Shown one piece after another: positions 16,721 to 24,663 of a stretch of DNA of 64,000 nt. The DNA is from Deltaproteobacteria bacterium (GTDB lineage: Bacteria > Myxococcota_C > UBA6777): NCBI GenBank assembly GCA_006226375.1, contig SBHC01000059.1, forward strand, positions 62,001-126,000, written 5' to 3'. Under the pieces are notes generated by a model that was given only the letters and a program-made list of their open reading frames with translations, did no database searches and was not told the DNA's origin. Made by a program: the position numbers and the translations under genes. How positions within the stretch are numbered: the first letter of the stretch is position 1; every line of letters starts with the position of its first letter.

Positions 16721-19720
16721 ATGCGAGGGGCGATGGCTTCCAAGGTAGATGACTTCATTCAACGGTACACGTTGCCTCCTGTAGCGAAGGAAGAGTTGTT
16801 AACTTTGCTCTCTGAGTCTTCGGCCAACTTGAGGGTCGATGCTTCGGCTCCAGGTAGCGACGGAGAAGACGACTCGTTTGTGTCTGTGCCTCCACAACGG
16901 TCTTCCCTTGCTGGTCTGCAACCTACGCTGGATACGCCTCCTCTTCCAGGTTCATCACCCGCACGTCAGATTCTTCGTGACACGTCTCCTGCCAACAACG
17001 TGGATGTTTCCACAGAAGCGAACCCCTCGGGGCGCAGCAGCCCCAAAAGTACGCCAGACAAACGCAAGCAGATCCCTGCCCAAACGGCTGCGTTTCCCCT
17101 TGACACAGAGCAAGGTTCAGGGGACGAGCCGATCTCGCAACTGGGGGAGTCGTTGGAGTCGTTCTCTACCTATTCCTCGGATGACTCCATTCCTTCCTGG
17201 ATCCCGCAGGAGCGCTACGAGGTCTTGGGAGAGTTGGGACGTGGCGGGATGGGAACCGTATGGAGGGTGTTTGACCATCGGTTGAAGCGGGAGCTTGCCC
17301 TTAAGTCGGTGAACACAGAGTGGTTGGGCTCTGCCAGCGTGCTGAGTCGCTTTGTGGAAGAGGCTCAAGCGACCTCCCAGCTACAACACCCTGGGATTGT
17401 CCCAGTTTATGACCTGGAGTTGCATCCTAACGGTCATTGCTTCTTTACCATGAAAATCATCGAAGGCCGCACGTTAACCGAGGTGATTCAAGAGTATCAT
17501 CGGGGTTTGGAGACCAACAGTCTTCAGCGAACCACCTCTTCCACGTCGTGGAGCTTGCGCCAATTGTTGGATGCGCTGCGTCGGGTGTGTGAAGCGGTGG
17601 CTTATGCGCACAGTCGGGGAGTTCTGCACCGGGATCTGAAACCCCACAATGTGATGTTGGGTCTACACGGTGAGGTCTTGGTGTTGGATTGGGGTTTGGT
17701 GAAGGTGAAACATGCCAGGCCTTCTGCCCATGAAGGTGTCATGACCGAGAGGGCCGAAGCACGGCTGCATGAAACGGTGTTTGGCGCTGTGCAAGGAACT
17801 CCGTCGTACATGCCCCCTGAACAGGCGGCCGGAGACCAAGACCAACTTGGACCCCACAGTGACATCTATTCTTTGGGTGCCATTCTCTACGAGATTCTGG
17901 CGGGTCGTCCTCCCGTGCAGGGCAGGAGTCCATACGAGGTTCTCTCTTTGGTTCAGCAAGGGAGCATTCCTCCGCCAGCGCGACCCGAGGGAGAAGAACG
18001 ACTTGGGACACGTTGGGATGGAGCGTGGTCTGCTTCGAACGAAGAGCTTCCTCAAGCTCCTGGAGAGCTGCTTCAAATCTGTGACCGAGCGTTGTCTTTA
18101 AACCCTCAACATCGCCATGGGACTGCTAACGATCTGGCCCAAGAGCTATCGGATTGGCTGGAAGGAAGGCTGCAACAAGAGCGTGCTCTGCGGATCGTAG
18201 AGAAAGCCAAGTCTCTCCTCCCTGAAGCCCACAAGTTACGAGAGCAAGCACAAACGCTTGCCCACAAAGCTTCCATTGCTCTCGGTGCTTTGGGTACTTG
18301 GGAGCCAGAGGACAAGAAAAAGCAAAGCTGGGCAGAGCAGGACAAAGCGCAAGAGCTGGAGCGAGAAGCTCGACGAAAAGAGCTGGAGTACGAACGTTTG
18401 CTGCATGCAGCGTTTACCTATGACCCTGATCTTGAAGAAGCTCGGGTTGCGCTTGCGACGACTTATTTTCAAAGCTATCTTCAGGCCGAAGAAGAAAACG
18501 ATGAAGACCTGCTCCTTGCATCGGAGCATCGACTTCAAGCCGAGCTTCATTCTCTTCCGCCCGAACACCCGGTGCGTGTGTCGATGGAGACTGTATACGA
18601 AGGCACTGGAATGCTCAGCCTTCTCACTGAGCCTGCAGGCGCTGAAGTGTTGTTGCACGAGTACAAATTGGAGGGTCGGCGTCTGCAACCTTCTTTCCTC
18701 CGAAGCCTCGGGCCTACGCCAATCACGAAGCTTCCCTTGGCGATGGGGTCTTATCTTCTGGAGATTCGCAAAGAAGGATTTCAGACGGTTCATTACCCTG
18801 TCCGGCTGCTGCGTCAAGAGCACTGGGACGGTGTTCATCCCGATGGAGAACCTCGAACAATCTGGTTGCCTCCTGAAGGCACCCTTGGCGAAGATGACTG
18901 TTATGTTCCCAAAGGGTGGTTCTGGTCAGGAGGTGACCCTCTCGCGCCCAAAAGCTTTCCCAAGCAAAAGCTCTGGTTGGATAGCTTTGTGCTTCGAAAA
19001 TTCCCTGTTACCAATCTTGAGTTTATCGCGTTTCTCGATGACTTGGTTCGTCAAGGCCGAGAAGAGGATGCGTTGCGTTGTGCGCCTTGTGAACGACCGG
19101 GAACCCTGGGGGAGCAAGGTCCTATGATTTATGGGCGTACCCCACAAGGTACCTTTGAGCTACGTCCCGATGCGGATGGAGACTGGTGGTATCCTGACGA
19201 GCCTGTCACGATGATCGACTGGCTCTCGGCTGCGATGTACGCCGAATGGATGGCCAGCCAAACAGGCCAACCCTGGAGGATTTGTACGGAGTGGGAGTGG
19301 GAGAAAGCAGCACGCGGAGTTGACGCCCGCTTTTTCCCATGGGGCAACTTCTTTGATCACTCCTGGTGTTGTGTCGCTGGAAGTTATCCCAACGAGTGGC
19401 TCACCGCGAAGGTTCAGGAGTTTCCCATCGACTGCAGTCCCTACGGTGTTCGAGGGCTCGCCGGGAACGTTCGAGAGTGGTGTGGGGAGCACTATGTTCC
19501 TGACGATGACTCTCCGCCTCCAGAGCAGCCGCTTGTTTCTGCGATGCCATCGCCGACATTGTCCGCCAAGTCCCACATCAAAGTGCGAGGTGCCAGCTGG
19601 GGATTTACCAACGTGGGCTTTTGTCGAGCCGCCGCGCGGAACTATGACGTGGCTGGAGGTCGTGACGGGGGGCTTGGGTTCCGCCTGTGTCGATCTCTGC
19701 CCGAATCAAAGTCCAAGTGA
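16721..19720 (+). CDS. Ser/Thr protein kinase fused to PEGA-like and FGE-sulfatase-like domains
   Basis: From the start I favour (ATG at 16721; 16733 is an alternative) the protein has 999 residues. After ~160 low-complexity residues comes the kinase domain, with GRGGMG (173-178), 'LALKSV' and HRDLKPHN (303-310). It also has DWG and a 'GTPSYMPPEQ' activation segment. A helical, charged region follows, then a PEGA-like beta domain ('LLTEPAGAEVLL...GSYLLEIRKEGFQ', about 627-690). The end (about 726-995) is an FGE-sulfatase/SUMF1 fold ('FVLRKFPVTNLEF', 'RICTEWEWEKAARG', 'GLAGNVREWCGEHY', 'GFCRAAARN', 'GFRLCRS'). Aligning 'CRAAARN' to formylglycine-generating enzymes puts non-cysteine residues at both catalytic cysteines, so a binding role is more likely than oxidation. 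No transmembrane helix was seen. Confidence 0.92.
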   Translation: MRGAMASKVDDFIQRYTLPPVAKEELLTLLSESSANLRVDASAPGSDGEDDSFVSVPPQRSSLAGLQPTLDTPPLPGSSPARQILRDTSPANNVDVSTEANPSGRSSPKSTPDKRKQIPAQTAAFPLDTEQGSGDEPISQLGESLESFSTYSSDDSIPSWIPQERYEVLGELGRGGMGTVWRVFDHRLKRELALKSVNTEWLGSASVLSRFVEEAQATSQLQHPGIVPVYDLELHPNGHCFFTMKIIEGRTLTEVIQEYHRGLETNSLQRTTSSTSWSLRQLLDALRRVCEAVAYAHSRGVLHRDLKPHNVMLGLHGEVLVLDWGLVKVKHARPSAHEGVMTERAEARLHETVFGAVQGTPSYMPPEQAAGDQDQLGPHSDIYSLGAILYEILAGRPPVQGRSPYEVLSLVQQGSIPPPARPEGEERLGTRWDGAWSASNEELPQAPGELLQICDRALSLNPQHRHGTANDLAQELSDWLEGRLQQERALRIVEKAKSLLPEAHKLREQAQTLAHKASIALGALGTWEPEDKKKQSWAEQDKAQELEREARRKELEYERLLHAAFTYDPDLEEARVALATTYFQSYLQAEEENDEDLLLASEHRLQAELHSLPPEHPVRVSMETVYEGTGMLSLLTEPAGAEVLLHEYKLEGRRLQPSFLRSLGPTPITKLPLAMGSYLLEIRKEGFQTVHYPVRLLRQEHWDGVHPDGEPRTIWLPPEGTLGEDDCYVPKGWFWSGGDPLAPKSFPKQKLWLDSFVLRKFPVTNLEFIAFLDDLVRQGREEDALRCAPCERPGTLGEQGPMIYGRTPQGTFELRPDADGDWWYPDEPVTMIDWLSAAMYAEWMASQTGQPWRICTEWEWEKAARGVDARFFPWGNFFDHSWCCVAGSYPNEWLTAKVQEFPIDCSPYGVRGLAGNVREWCGEHYVPDDDSPPPEQPLVSAMPSPTLSAKSHIKVRGASWGFTNVGFCRAAARNYDVAGGRDGGLGFRLCRSLPESKSK

Positions 19721-19759
19721 AGCAAAGTCATCACAGAAGGTGTGACGTCTTGTCCTGAG

Positions 19760-21184
19760 TTAGACTGACTCTGGAGGCTCAAAGCCATATTTTTTGATGC
19801 GCTTGTAGAGCCAAGCTCTTGTGATGTCGAGAGAGCGGGCGGAGGCTGCAACATTCCAGTCGTGCTTGTTCAACGCGTTGAGCAAAGCCTGTTTTTCCGT
19901 GCTTTCCAGCAAGTCTTTCAGGGAACCTACAGGTTGGGTTTGGCCCATAGATTGGGGGGGCGTGGAGGTTTCTGGGGTAGGGGAGGTTTCGAGTGATAAG
20001 GTCTCTTCCACAGAAGGTAGATGAATGTCTTCCGCATCCAGCTGGATAGCTTCTGACTGATCGTGTTCAAAGCTTGCGAGCACAACAGAGCGTTTGAGCA
20101 CATTGCGCAGCTGCCTGACGTTACCCGGCCAGGGGAACTGCTGCAGACGAGACAGCGCCTGTGGGGTCAAGGATACGTTTTGTTCAAGCTTCCAATCCTG
20201 GGCTAACCAATCGATCAGCAACGGTATATCCTCTGCCCGATCACGGAGCGGTGGGACCTTGAGGGTGACGACAGCGAGGCGGTAGAACAGATCTTCTCGA
20301 AACGTCTTGGCTCTCGCTTCGTGCAAGAGATTTCTGTGGGTCGCTGACAGCACGCGGAAGTCGACATCTTGGGTGCTTTCACTGCCCAGACGTTGGACCT
20401 TTCCTTGCTCCAATACGTCGAGCAGCCGGGGTTGCAACTCCAAAGGAAGCTCGCCGATCTCGTCCAGAAACAAGGTTCCTCCGTCGGCTTGTTCAAAGTA
20501 GCCGCGGTGCGTTTTGTTGGCCCCAGTGAAAGCACCTTTTTCATAACCAAAGAAGAGTGACTCCACCAGACTGGGTGAAATCGCGCCACAATTCACCACG
20601 ACAAACGGCTTCTTGTGACGTTCACTTTGCAAGTGAATGGCTCGGGCAATGCAGGTTTTGCCTACACCTGTCTCTCCAGAGAGCAAGACAGGAAAGTCCA
20701 TCGGACCCAAACGCTCCATTTGGGCAAACAACTTGCGCATCGCAGGGCTTTGTCCCACCAACTGTCGGCTGCGGTCGTAGTAGCACAACTCTAGCTGTTG
20801 TTTGTGGGGCTTGGCATGGAGCACCATCTTGGATTGGCCCACAGTGAGCGTCGCATTGACATCCAGGTAGGCTTCACGTACGCGGACCTGGTTCACTGTG
20901 ATACCGTTTCGGCTGCTGAGATCCCGAACCAGCACCCCTTCTTCGCTCAAGCTCAATTCAGCGTGTTGCTTGCTGCTGTGGAAGTCATTCTCCAGGCACA
21001 AGTCGCACCAGTGGCCACGACCAATCAGGACGCTTTCCCGCCGGAGAGGAAGCTTCATTCCTTTGTGAGGCCCTGCGATGATTTCCAAGGAGAGATCATC
21101 AATGGCGATTCGGGCCGATGGAAGTGGTTTGTCGTCTCTGTAGAGCAGAGTGTCTTGCGAGTCGGGTGGAAGAGATTGTTGCAT
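19760..21184 (-). CDS. Sigma-54-dependent transcriptional activator with N-terminal FHA domain
   Basis: This 474-residue enhancer-binding protein starts with an FHA phosphothreonine-binding domain (about 30-115; Arg56 in 'LIGRGHWCD', 'SSKQHAEL', 'SSRNGI'). Next is an AAA+ domain with Walker A GETGVGKT (170-177), the sigma-54 contact loop GAFTGA (217-222) and Walker B 'GGTLFLDEIGE' (235-245). A Fis-type helix-turn-helix ends the protein ('WNVAASARSLDITRAWLYKRIKKYGF'). FHA-type activators are typically switched by Ser/Thr kinases, and two kinases are encoded immediately beside it, converging on this gene. Upstream on the same strand lies a sigma-54 promoter with tandem repeats driving two micro-ORFs, the obvious candidate target. 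Confidence 0.95.
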   Translation of the reverse strand: MQQSLPPDSQDTLLYRDDKPLPSARIAIDDLSLEIIAGPHKGMKLPLRRESVLIGRGHWCDLCLENDFHSSKQHAELSLSEEGVLVRDLSSRNGITVNQVRVREAYLDVNATLTVGQSKMVLHAKPHKQQLELCYYDRSRQLVGQSPAMRKLFAQMERLGPMDFPVLLSGETGVGKTCIARAIHLQSERHKKPFVVVNCGAISPSLVESLFFGYEKGAFTGANKTHRGYFEQADGGTLFLDEIGELPLELQPRLLDVLEQGKVQRLGSESTQDVDFRVLSATHRNLLHEARAKTFREDLFYRLAVVTLKVPPLRDRAEDIPLLIDWLAQDWKLEQNVSLTPQALSRLQQFPWPGNVRQLRNVLKRSVVLASFEHDQSEAIQLDAEDIHLPSVEETLSLETSPTPETSTPPQSMGQTQPVGSLKDLLESTEKQALLNALNKHDWNVAASARSLDITRAWLYKRIKKYGFEPPESV

Positions 21185-21278
21185 GGTCTATCTTTTTGCT
21201 GTTGGGGAAATACGTTCTGGCCTATTGTACATACCGTGCAAGGGAAAGGGAAGCCAAGACTCATGGAAGTCCAACGCG

Positions 21279-21317
21279 AAAAGGGAGCAACATAACCCCA
21301 TGTGAGTTATGGCTCCC
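21279..21317 (-). terminator. Hairpin terminator after the micro-ORF unit
   Basis: GGGAGC-AA-CATAAC (21283-21296) pairs with GTTATG-GCTCCC (21306-21317) to give a 12-bp stem with a two-base bulge and nine-base loop. Read on the minus strand, the stem is followed directly by TTTT (21282-21279). It separates the micro-ORFs from the downstream activator gene. Confidence 0.75.
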
Positions 21318-21350
21318 AACGCGAGAACGTTTGTTGTTCTTCAAAGCACC

Positions 21351-21401
21351 TTAGATGTTGGTGATTTGTCCACCAGCTTTGACTTGGGTCTTCTTTTTCA
21401 T
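21351..21401 (-). CDS. 16-residue micro-ORF, copy 2 (MKKKTQVKAGGQITNI)
   Basis: A complete ORF of 16 codons plus TAA encodes MKKKTQVKAGGQITNI. It has its own ribosome binding site (AAAGGA, seven to eight bases before the ATG). It is almost identical to the copy 57 bases upstream: one residue differs (Gln6 against Lys6). The peptide has a basic N-terminus (KKK), then VKAGG, then the five-residue tail QITNI. It lies between a sigma-54 promoter and a hairpin terminator, so it belongs to a dedicated short transcript. I recognise no named family. It could be a signalling peptide, a RiPP-like precursor, a regulatory leader peptide or a short structural peptide. Coding is supported by paired ribosome sites and by duplication that keeps the frame. 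Confidence 0.7.
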   Translation of the reverse strand: MKKKTQVKAGGQITNI

Positions 21402-21457
21402 GGTGTGTTCCTTTCTTGGTTGAGTTGAGTTGCTTGTTTGATAGGTGTCGATTGTTC

Positions 21458-21508
21458 TTAGATGTTGGTGATTTGTCCACCAGCTTTGACTTTGGTTTTC
21501 TTTTTCAT
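21458..21508 (-). CDS. 16-residue micro-ORF, copy 1 (MKKKTKVKAGGQITNI)
   Basis: This is the promoter-proximal copy and encodes MKKKTKVKAGGQITNI followed by TAA. AAAAGGA precedes the ATG by about eight bases. Nucleotide differences from copy 2 are few and include silent changes, while the region from VKAGGQITNI to the stop is the same in both. The mapped sigma-54 element would start RNA about 60 bases upstream of this ATG. Both copies are far below usual gene-calling length limits and would normally be missed. Function unknown. Confidence 0.7.
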   Translation of the reverse strand: MKKKTKVKAGGQITNI

Positions 21509-21578
21509 TGTCGATGTCCTTTTGGCTGAAGCTTTGAGAGGCTGTTGAGCGTCTCTGTCAGGTGTTGCCCCTTCCTAA

Positions 21579-21594
21579 AGCAAGCCTGGTGCCA
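21579..21594 (-). promoter_or_regulatory. Sigma-54 (-24/-12) promoter for the micro-ORF unit
   Basis: On the minus strand the sequence reads TGGCAC-CAGGC-TTGCT, with the invariant GG and GC separated by exactly 10 bases. It differs from the TGGCACG-N4-TTGCW consensus at only one position. Transcription would begin near 21568 and run into both micro-ORFs. The neighbouring gene encodes a sigma-54 activator. Confidence 0.85.
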
Positions 21595-21671
21595 CTTGTT
21601 TGTTTGCGTTCTATGTGCCTGTTTGCTATTTGGAAATGGATGTTTTTTTTGCCTTTCTTGCAGGTGGGGGC

Positions 21672-21736
21672 TGTCAACGATTGGAAACAATGTCTGCCAA
21701 CGTTTGGAAACAGAAGATGTCGTCCATTGGAGACAA
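21672..21736. promoter_or_regulatory. Three tandem 19-bp direct repeats at 23-bp spacing (putative activator-binding sites)
   Basis: The copies are TGTCAACGATTGGAAACAA (21672), TGCCAACGTTTGGAAACAG (21695) and TGTCGTCCATTGGAGACAA (21718), each starting exactly 23 bases after the last. The core CCAA-CGT-TTGG of the middle copy has dyad symmetry. They lie about 80-140 bases upstream of the -24 element on the minus strand, the usual position for enhancer sites bound by sigma-54 activators. They also sit upstream of the divergent membrane-protein gene. Confidence 0.7.
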
Positions 21737-21924
21737 AGCTCTCTTTTGGGACCATTGCAACGTCTCTTTAAGATAGGAGGGTCTCTCTTTTGGCTTGCCT
21801 GTAAGCTTTGGTCATGGTGAGCAAACATGGCTTACCGCCTCTGTAAGCTCGATCCGTCTTGTTCGTTCTTTCTGCAGCAAGAAGAAAAACTTGTTGAACG
21901 TTTGCATCTAGAAAGGATGAATGT

Positions 21925-22527
21925 ATGCGGTTGTTGCTTTGTTTTGGATGGTTCTTGTTGTTTGGTTTGGGTGGGTTTGGTGGCTTTCAGAATGCTTGGG
22001 GGCAATCCAGCTTGGAGTGGAGTGTTGTGTTGTGGCGTTCGAGTGAGGAAGGACGTTCCTCACTTCAAGGTCATCGTTTCCATCTTGCCCAACATGGGAA
22101 AGCCGAGTTGCTGGGTCGAAAGGGTGCGTTGGGGCATCTTCAGCGTAAGCAGGTAGAAGGGGAGTCGTTAAGTATGGTGTATTGGGCGATTGGAGGCACG
22201 ATGGCGGGCTTAATCACCGTTCCTTTGGTGGGAAACATCCACGCGCTGGCGACAGGCAAGGGGCAATCAGGTTGGGGGATTGGTGGTCTTATTGCTGTGG
22301 GGTTTCTGACTTGTATGGTGGGGTACATCGCAGGCACATCGGGGTTTTTCCCCCACAAAGACTATTGGGTTGCGCAACTTCCTATGTTGGGGCTCAGTCT
22401 TGGTATGACTGGGCTGGGCATCGCGAACCTGGCGATTCATGGAAAGATGCAGAGCCGTAGCCGTTGGGTCCCAAGCCGGGGAGCGTTGCCCGAAGGAACC
22501 GCCCAAACGTTGTTTGTGACTCCTTGA
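21925..22527 (+). CDS. Small multi-pass membrane protein with signal peptide, unknown
   Basis: The 200-residue protein begins with a hydrophobic signal-like segment (1-26, ending 'QNAWGQ'). About 50 hydrophilic residues follow, then three transmembrane helices (about 84-105, 117-140 and 150-172) and a short polar tail. AAAGGATG precedes the ATG by about eight bases. It is transcribed divergently from the sigma-54 micro-ORF unit and shares the repeat-containing upstream region. It might therefore be a partner such as a receptor, exporter or immunity protein, but nothing in its sequence proves that. I recognise no family. Confidence 0.8.
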   Translation: MRLLLCFGWFLLFGLGGFGGFQNAWGQSSLEWSVVLWRSSEEGRSSLQGHRFHLAQHGKAELLGRKGALGHLQRKQVEGESLSMVYWAIGGTMAGLITVPLVGNIHALATGKGQSGWGIGGLIAVGFLTCMVGYIAGTSGFFPHKDYWVAQLPMLGLSLGMTGLGIANLAIHGKMQSRSRWVPSRGALPEGTAQTLFVTP

Positions 22528-22553
22528 GGCCTGGGTTACTTTCAGTGATTGGG

Positions 22554-23213
22554 CTACAGCTCGATTCCTTCGAGGCGACGGAGAAATCCGTTGGCCTTGA
22601 TTCGTTCTTTGACCTTCTCTCGTTCGCGCACCACATTGGAGAGACGCTTGTAGTGCAGGATCATCCAACGCAATCGTGCGTTCTCTTCGTACATTTCGAG
22701 AAGCTCTTGCTTTTGCGGGTTGTCCAAGCCTGCTTTGCGTGCGAGGACCCACGACACATGGTCAATTTCGTCGAGAACACCAAGAGGCTTGGACAACTTC
22801 AGCGAACGTAGGGTTGTTTTGTGCCAGTCAATGGCTTCGTCCCGCAGCTCTGTGGTGTACTCTGAAACAACGTCGTCGAGCCATTCAATCTTGGCCTGGT
22901 AGTAAGAAGTAACGTCTTGCAGCACTTCTACGATGCGATACCGCTGGGTGCCCAGCACCATGATGTCGAGGCGACCGTCGCCATACTCATGGGTGATCTC
23001 TGTAATCTGTACGAGGCATCCAACCTTTGAGAGGCCGCTTTTGTCGGCGAAGGAGATACCGATGGGCTTGCGAAGTCCGGTGGCTTCTTCTTTGCGACAG
23101 TCGACCAACATATCGCGGTAACGCTCTTCAAAAATATGGAGGGGGATCTCTTCGCCGGGAAGTATCGAGAGGGACAAGGGGAAGAGAGGGATTGTGGTTT
23201 CGACTTGCGTCAT
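22554..23213 (-). CDS. LON substrate-binding-domain protein
   Basis: This 219-residue protein corresponds to the N-terminal substrate-recognition domain of Lon protease without the ATPase or peptidase parts. The opening 'TTIPLFPLSLSILPGEEIPLHIFEERYRDML' is characteristic, as are 'GCLVQITEI' and 'GDGRLDIMVLGTQRYRIVEV'. The C-terminal half is helical and charged. Stand-alone LON-domain proteins are common in bacteria and their roles are poorly defined; adaptor activity is one idea. AGGA lies eight bases before the ATG. It converges with the preceding membrane-protein gene (26-bp gap). Confidence 0.93.
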   Translation of the reverse strand: MTQVETTIPLFPLSLSILPGEEIPLHIFEERYRDMLVDCRKEEATGLRKPIGISFADKSGLSKVGCLVQITEITHEYGDGRLDIMVLGTQRYRIVEVLQDVTSYYQAKIEWLDDVVSEYTTELRDEAIDWHKTTLRSLKLSKPLGVLDEIDHVSWVLARKAGLDNPQKQELLEMYEENARLRWMILHYKRLSNVVREREKVKERIKANGFLRRLEGIEL

Positions 23214-23566
23214 GATCGGTTATCCTACTTGCAGGAAGGCGGTCGAGAACAAAGAGTGTCCAACAAACATCAAACAGTGATGGGGAGTACCTCTCTCGAC
23301 CCCGAGACTACGCAGTCTGTCGTTTGAATAGAAGGGGATCTGGGTGAAGTGCTCAGAAACACAACGCTTACCTGGCAAACATTGTACTGTTCGTGCTGCC
23401 CATCAGGGCAACTTCCCAAGAAAAAAATCCTACCCGGTTGAGGGTTGTGTGCTTGCTTGCCTACACAAACAATGCTTTGTTCTAACGTATTTCTTAGTGT
23501 TTAGGGAGACAAAACTTAAAAACGTTCTTCCATCTCAACTTAAACCTGCGAACCAAGTGGTGTTGT
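23214..23566. other. Divergent intergenic region upstream of the LON-domain gene
   Basis: About 350 bases between divergent genes. A perfect 8-bp inverted repeat GGTCGAGA (23241-23248) / TCTCGACC (23294-23301) flanks a 45-base interval close to the LON-domain start and could be regulatory. No convincing ORF, tRNA or terminator was seen. Confidence 0.45.
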
Positions 23567-24658
23567 ATGAGCCTACCTGATTGGAATACCCATGAGCCAT
23601 TGCCCACGCAATTAACAGGGCCTTGTGGTTCTTTGTTTTGGGAGGCCGAGTGGAGCGAAAGAGCGTTGTGTTCTTTGCGGCTTCGTCTTCCTGATCGTTC
23701 GTGGATTCGGATCCAAACGCAGGTCGCAGAGAGGCCCTTGTTTGGTCTTTGTGACGCTGTGTATCACGACGATGCTTCCGAGCCGATTACCTACTTCCGG
23801 GCGTTGGATTGGGCACAGCCCCAGTGGATTCCTCCTTTGGAAGTTCCAGGTAGCTTGCCGCAAGGTGCAGGAACCGCCATCCTTAACGCGATAGCGCTTT
23901 TGGCCCAACGAGCAGGGCTGTCTACCCTTCGTTACGTTGGACCTTACCCAACAGGCGCACTGTTCGACTCGCTGCATACATGCTTTCAGGTGAAAGGTGA
24001 GCCTCAGGCCATCTTCGCTCAGTTTGGTGAAGGGGTGGAGGAGCTGGCGTTGCAACCGGAACTTCGGGAGGCTCCCGTTGACTTTGTCCCTGCACCGTTT
24101 GTTCCCATGTGGCCTGTTGATTCGGTCTGTGTACAGCTGCGCGAAGGGCCCGAACGGGCGTATCTTTTGGGCCGCTCGTTTCATCGCTCTGTGGAAGGCT
24201 CACGACGCTTGCGGGTTGTGAATGACCAGGTGGTAGCGACCGTGGAGGTTGGAGGAGAGATCTGGGCCAAGGTGGCAACCTTTGCCTTGGACGGTACGTT
24301 GTTGGAGGGTCCGCACGAATTGCCCGGTATTCCAGAGGCATTAGTGGGTCAACCGGTGCACCCAGGGTTGTGTCAAATGTTGGCCCAGGCTTTACCGCCA
24401 CGTGCTCCTGCTATGATGCAGCAGGCGTTGCTGGAGGTTCTCACCAGCCTCCCTATTGTTTGGGGAGACACCGCGACGGATTGGGCCGTGAGCCGAGACA
24501 GTTGTATTCAGGTGCATGCTGCGTTAGCGTTACAGGCTCAAAAGATAGGACCAGCCGCTGCTTTGGAAGCGCTGGCTCATGCGGTGGAGCCGGTGGCGCA
24601 ACGTTTGGCTCAGCAGAAGTTATGGAAGGAACATCAGGCTTCGTTGGAGGGGAGCTGA
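23567..24658 (+). CDS. Hypothetical cytoplasmic protein
   Basis: The 363-residue protein has no signal peptide, transmembrane helix or motif that I can place. Its composition looks like a normal soluble alpha/beta protein, with an Ala/Gln/Leu-rich helical C-terminus ('HAALALQAQKIGPAAALEALAHAVEPVAQRLAQQ'). The central part contains 'LPQGAGTAILNAIALLAQRAGLSTLRYVGPYPTGALF', which could be a helix-strand unit. Codon use matches its neighbours and no overlapping frame competes, so I accept it as a gene. The ribosome binding site is poor. It converges with the CvpA-like gene, five bases away. Confidence 0.7.
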   Translation: MSLPDWNTHEPLPTQLTGPCGSLFWEAEWSERALCSLRLRLPDRSWIRIQTQVAERPLFGLCDAVYHDDASEPITYFRALDWAQPQWIPPLEVPGSLPQGAGTAILNAIALLAQRAGLSTLRYVGPYPTGALFDSLHTCFQVKGEPQAIFAQFGEGVEELALQPELREAPVDFVPAPFVPMWPVDSVCVQLREGPERAYLLGRSFHRSVEGSRRLRVVNDQVVATVEVGGEIWAKVATFALDGTLLEGPHELPGIPEALVGQPVHPGLCQMLAQALPPRAPAMMQQALLEVLTSLPIVWGDTATDWAVSRDSCIQVHAALALQAQKIGPAAALEALAHAVEPVAQRLAQQKLWKEHQASLEGS

Positions 24659-24663
24659 GGAGG

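Noticed and set aside
21751-21775. Second sigma-54-like promoter on the plus strand for the membrane-protein gene
   Set aside because: The GG and GC pairs there (around TTGGGACCATTGC) are 7 bases apart, not 10, so the required spacing fails.
23344-23580. 78-codon frame just before the hypothetical gene at 23567
   Set aside because: It would start at GTG without a convincing ribosome site and ends inside the next gene; intergenic composition.
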